This document shows positions 61,645 to 64,000 of a DNA stretch of 64,000 nt, piece after piece. The translations under genes and the position numbers were made by a program. The stretch is from Aquimarina aggregata (GTDB taxonomy: Bacteria > Bacteroidota > Bacteroidia > Flavobacteriales > Flavobacteriaceae). The notes beneath the pieces are model-generated. The model made no database searches. It saw nothing but the letters and a program-made list of their open reading frames with translations, and was not told the DNA's origin. The DNA lies in the NCBI RefSeq assembly GCF_001632745.1, contig NZ_LQRT01000002.1:310001-374000 (forward strand), read 5' to 3'. Within the stretch, counting starts at the first letter, position 1. Each line of letters begins with the position of its first letter.

Positions 61645-62850
61645 TTAAAGAATTAATAAATTAATATCTCTGTAAGATAAATCAAACCAATCTGCAATGG
61701 GTTTACTGGTTAAAATACCGTGATAAAAATATAATCCATTTTTTAAACCTCGATCAAATCTTACAGCATTTTCTATACCTCCTTCGTCACCAATTTGTAA
61801 TAGGTAAGGAGTAAAAATATTACTTATGGATAATGAAGATGTTCTGGCGTATCGCGATGGAATGTTGGGTACACAGTAATGTAAAACACCATGTTTAATA
61901 AATGTAGGGTGATCATGAGATGTAACTTCACTGGTTTCAAAACATCCGCCCATATCAATACTTACATCAATTGCAACTGCACCAGCTTTCATACATTCTA
62001 CCATGTTTTCTGTGATGATAACGGGAGCTCGATTTTTTCCTCTTACCGCTCCAATAACCACATCACATCTGCGTAATGCTTTTAGTAGATTTTTAGGTTG
62101 AATTGTAGAGGTAAATAAAGGTCTTCCTACATTAGTCTGGATACATCGCAATTTGGTAATAGAATTATCAAATACTTTTACATTAGCGCCTAACCCTATT
62201 GCAGAACGAGCAGCAAACTCACCAACTGTGCCGGCTCCTAAAATAACCACTTCTACGGGGGGTACACCACTAATATTACCCATCATTAGTCCTGATCCTT
62301 GAGATGTGGTAGCGCTACTCATTAACTCTGATGCAATTAGTACCGCAGCGGTCCCTGCAATCTCACTTAATGCTCTTACGGCAGGGTAGGCACCATCTGC
62401 ATCTCGGATAAATTCAAAACCTAAGGCAGTAATTCTTTTTTTAGCTAAGGCTTGAAAATATTCTTTAGATTGTGTTTTTAACTGTAAAGCCGATATCAAA
62501 ACTGTTTGCGGATTTACATGTTCAAGTTCTTCCAGAGACGGCGGTTCTACTTTTAGTATAATAGGACACCCAAATACTTTAGTTCTATCATTAGTGATTT
62601 CTGCTCCAGCTTCACTATAATCTCTGTCTGTAAAACTAGCTCCAATGCCTGCATTGGTTTCTAATAAAACTCTATGACCATGAGCGGTTAATGCTGCAAC
62701 TGCATCTGGAGTAAGGCATACCCTCTTTTCTTGATAACTTGTCTCTTTTGGGATTCCGATAAACAATTTTCCTTTTTTAGGCGCAACTTCAATCATTTCC
62801 TCCTGTGGTAGAAGTTGTTCTTTGGTAAAAGGAGATTTGGATGTACTCAT
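61645..62850 (-). CDS. ald: Alanine dehydrogenase/PntA-like protein without the catalytic His
   Basis: A 401-aa protein of the alanine dehydrogenase/transhydrogenase alpha family. Retained residues are Arg43 (KETSYQEKRVCLTP) and Lys100 (ILKVEPPS). It also keeps the Rossmann motif VILGAGTVGEFAARSAIGLG, plus IDMGGCFETS and DHPTFIKHG, which are alanine dehydrogenase-like. The catalytic His of LHLA in characterised enzymes is replaced by Gln123 (SALQLK), as in the PntA domain. The N-terminus has a 28-residue extension. Activity as alanine dehydrogenase is doubtful. It precedes a small membrane gene and follows tsaE. Confidence 0.8.
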   Translation of the reverse strand: MSTSKSPFTKEQLLPQEEMIEVAPKKGKLFIGIPKETSYQEKRVCLTPDAVAALTAHGHRVLLETNAGIGASFTDRDYSEAGAEITNDRTKVFGCPIILKVEPPSLEELEHVNPQTVLISALQLKTQSKEYFQALAKKRITALGFEFIRDADGAYPAVRALSEIAGTAAVLIASELMSSATTSQGSGLMMGNISGVPPVEVVILGAGTVGEFAARSAIGLGANVKVFDNSITKLRCIQTNVGRPLFTSTIQPKNLLKALRRCDVVIGAVRGKNRAPVIITENMVECMKAGAVAIDVSIDMGGCFETSEVTSHDHPTFIKHGVLHYCVPNIPSRYARTSSLSISNIFTPYLLQIGDEGGIENAVRFDRGLKNGLYFYHGILTSKPIADWFDLSYRDINLLIL

Positions 62851-62934
62851 TTGTGTGAAATTCTGTATCTCAAATTACGAATAAAAAAGCCAACAAAACA
62901 AATAGTATTAAATTTTTAAAAACCAAGTTTTACT

Positions 62935-63342
62935 TTAACTATTTAATAAAAGTATTCTTTTGTCATTATTCGAAAGGTTGATTTTTACTATAGAAACGTC
63001 TTTTGGAAGTATGTTTGATACTTTTTCTGGCCACTCTATAAAAACCCAATTATTACTATCTAGATATTCTTCAAAACCAATATGATATGCTTCTTCTTCA
63101 TCTTCAATTCTATAAAAATCAAAATGATAAATAGGCCCTGTTTCGGTATCATATTCATTTACTAAAGAATATGTGGGGCTAGAAATGATATCCTGAACCC
63201 CAAGTTGTTTACATATTTCTTTAATCAATGTTGTTTTTCCCATTCCCATATCAGCATCAAACAAAACAATTTTTGTACTTACATTGGTCAATATTTGTTT
63301 AGCTACAATAGGAAGATCTTCAAGAGTATATTCTATGGTCAT
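62935..63342 (-). CDS. tsaE: tRNA threonylcarbamoyladenosine biosynthesis ATPase
   Basis: A 135-aa P-loop ATPase needed with TsaB and TsaD for t6A37 modification of ANN-decoding tRNAs. The Walker A motif is DADMGMGKTTLIKEI (about 29-43), followed by ISSPTYSLVNEY and the family motif HFDFYRIEDEEE, WVFIEWPEK. The normal length fits. It starts 30 nt after the porX stop. Confidence 0.93.
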   Translation of the reverse strand: MTIEYTLEDLPIVAKQILTNVSTKIVLFDADMGMGKTTLIKEICKQLGVQDIISSPTYSLVNEYDTETGPIYHFDFYRIEDEEEAYHIGFEEYLDSNNWVFIEWPEKVSNILPKDVSIVKINLSNNDKRILLLNS

Positions 63343-63372
63343 TTTTTAAGTATACTTCAAGAAAGTGAAATA

Positions 63373-64000
63373 CTATCTTGGATTTAAAACTACAAATGGA
63401 ATAATTATTTCTTCTAAAGAAACGCCACCATGCTGGTAGGTATTTCTATAATAACTAACATAATGATTATAGTTATTTGGATAGGCAAAGAAATAATCTC
63501 CTTTGGCAAAAATAAAAGAACTGCTCATATTTATTGACGGAAGATGTACAGTTTTTGGATTTGTAGCCTCTAAAACTTCCTTTTTTTCATAGGTCAAGCT
63601 CTTTCCTGTTTTATATCTAAGATTTAAACTTGTGTTTTTATCGCCAATGACTTTAGAAGGGTTTTTTACATTTATAGTTCCGTGATCAGTGGTAATGATT
63701 AATTTAAAGCCCATTTGTTGTGCCTGCTGTATCATTTCTAATAATGGAGAGTTTTTGAACCAGCTTTGGGTAAGAGATCGATATGATTTATCATTAGAAG
63801 CTAATTCTTTAATAACTTCCATTTCGGTTTTACTATGAGAAAGCATATCCACAAAATTATAAACTACTACCGTAAGATCATTGTCCTTTAATCCTTTAAA
63901 ATTTGCAGCTAGTGTTTTACCAGACCTTTCATTAGTGATCTTGTAATACTCGTGTTTGATATTCATGCCCAAACGTTTAATTTGTGCAGTCAAAAAGTCA
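63373..64000 (-). CDS. porX: PorX-like response regulator with PglZ domain, partial
   Basis: The 3' end of a PglZ-domain protein; the frame runs off the right edge, so the N-terminal response-regulator domain is not visible. The visible part shows DLTVVVYNFVDMLSHSKTEM, LIITTDHGTINV and TYQHGGVSLEEIIIPFVVL, the alkaline-phosphatase-fold active site with its Asp and His metal ligands. In Flavobacteriaceae this protein, PorX, helps control the type IX secretion system. It is the first of a leftward run with tsaE and the ald-like gene. Confidence 0.85.
   Translation of the reverse strand, partial: DFLTAQIKRLGMNIKHEYYKITNERSGKTLAANFKGLKDNDLTVVVYNFVDMLSHSKTEMEVIKELASNDKSYRSLTQSWFKNSPLLEMIQQAQQMGFKLIITTDHGTINVKNPSKVIGDKNTSLNLRYKTGKSLTYEKKEVLEATNPKTVHLPSINMSSSFIFAKGDYFFAYPNNYNHYVSYYRNTYQHGGVSLEEIIIPFVVLNPR

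Noticed and set aside
1..64000. RNA genes, CRISPR arrays, insertion sequences, riboswitches
   Set aside because: I looked at the larger gaps and saw no cloverleaf, repeat-spacer array, transposase or known riboswitch motif. A covariance-model scan would be needed for certainty.

Overview
The window is a gene-dense, low-GC chromosomal segment from a Bacteroidota bacterium of the family Flavobacteriaceae. A marine genus such as Aquimarina is my best guess, but the sequence alone does not prove it. The evidence is: -7 promoter boxes of the form TAnnTTTG, a SusC/SusD pair, a secreted metallopeptidase with a type IX secretion (T9SS) sorting domain, a PorX-like T9SS regulator at the right edge, and menaquinone genes. 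I saw no rRNA, tRNA, CRISPR array, insertion sequence or prophage. This looks like ordinary core genome with several unusual proteins and regulatory sites.

Layout. 1-5432: topoisomerase IV operon, parE, an M48 peptidase, then parC. 5509-11753: mostly leftward genes, including PhnA, a lipocalin-like protein, an ApbE flavin transferase with a thioredoxin-like partner, a short stand-alone GTP cyclohydrolase II, an S74-tail-like secreted protein, TerC, a lipoprotein and an XRE regulator. 11745-12070 is a noncoding block packed with GTTTAC-N4-GTAAAC operator-like sites. 12135-20078: rightward genes for an M14 carboxypeptidase, Lrp, phosphoenolpyruvate carboxylase, DinB, an NTF2-like protein, a membrane-anchored AraC regulator and a 22-residue LRR protein. 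20111-22172: TetR with two alpha/beta hydrolases. 22261-29529: menaquinone genes (hotdog thioesterase, menF, menD, menB) mixed with DUF2853, a CvfB-like RNA-binding protein and a voltage-gated channel with an acidic filter.

29580-40212: two paralogous membrane proteins facing right. Facing left are a fused 2-oxoacid dehydrogenase E1, an M1-like protein fused to a probable outer-membrane barrel, and a uvrA-LOG operon. 40811-49478: the T9SS metallopeptidase, a Tudor/SH3-like protein coupled to an SLC13 transporter, aroB, proline dehydrogenase, a VOC protein, a pentapeptide protein and DUF2809. 49475-57531: a leftward SusC, SusD and VCBS/UnbV uptake locus. 58020-61188: a MocR regulator divergent from a PPOX-DUF1272-GNAT operon, with a 14-bp direct repeat between them. 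61192-64000: alanine dehydrogenase-like protein, tsaE and porX (cut by the window edge).

The best candidates for something new are the XRE operator array that embeds the -7 promoter box, the native LEDWTD channel filter, the M1 pseudo-peptidase fused to an outer-membrane barrel, the MocR direct repeats, the alanine dehydrogenase-like protein lacking the catalytic His, and the swapped metal-binding motif in the E1 enzyme.
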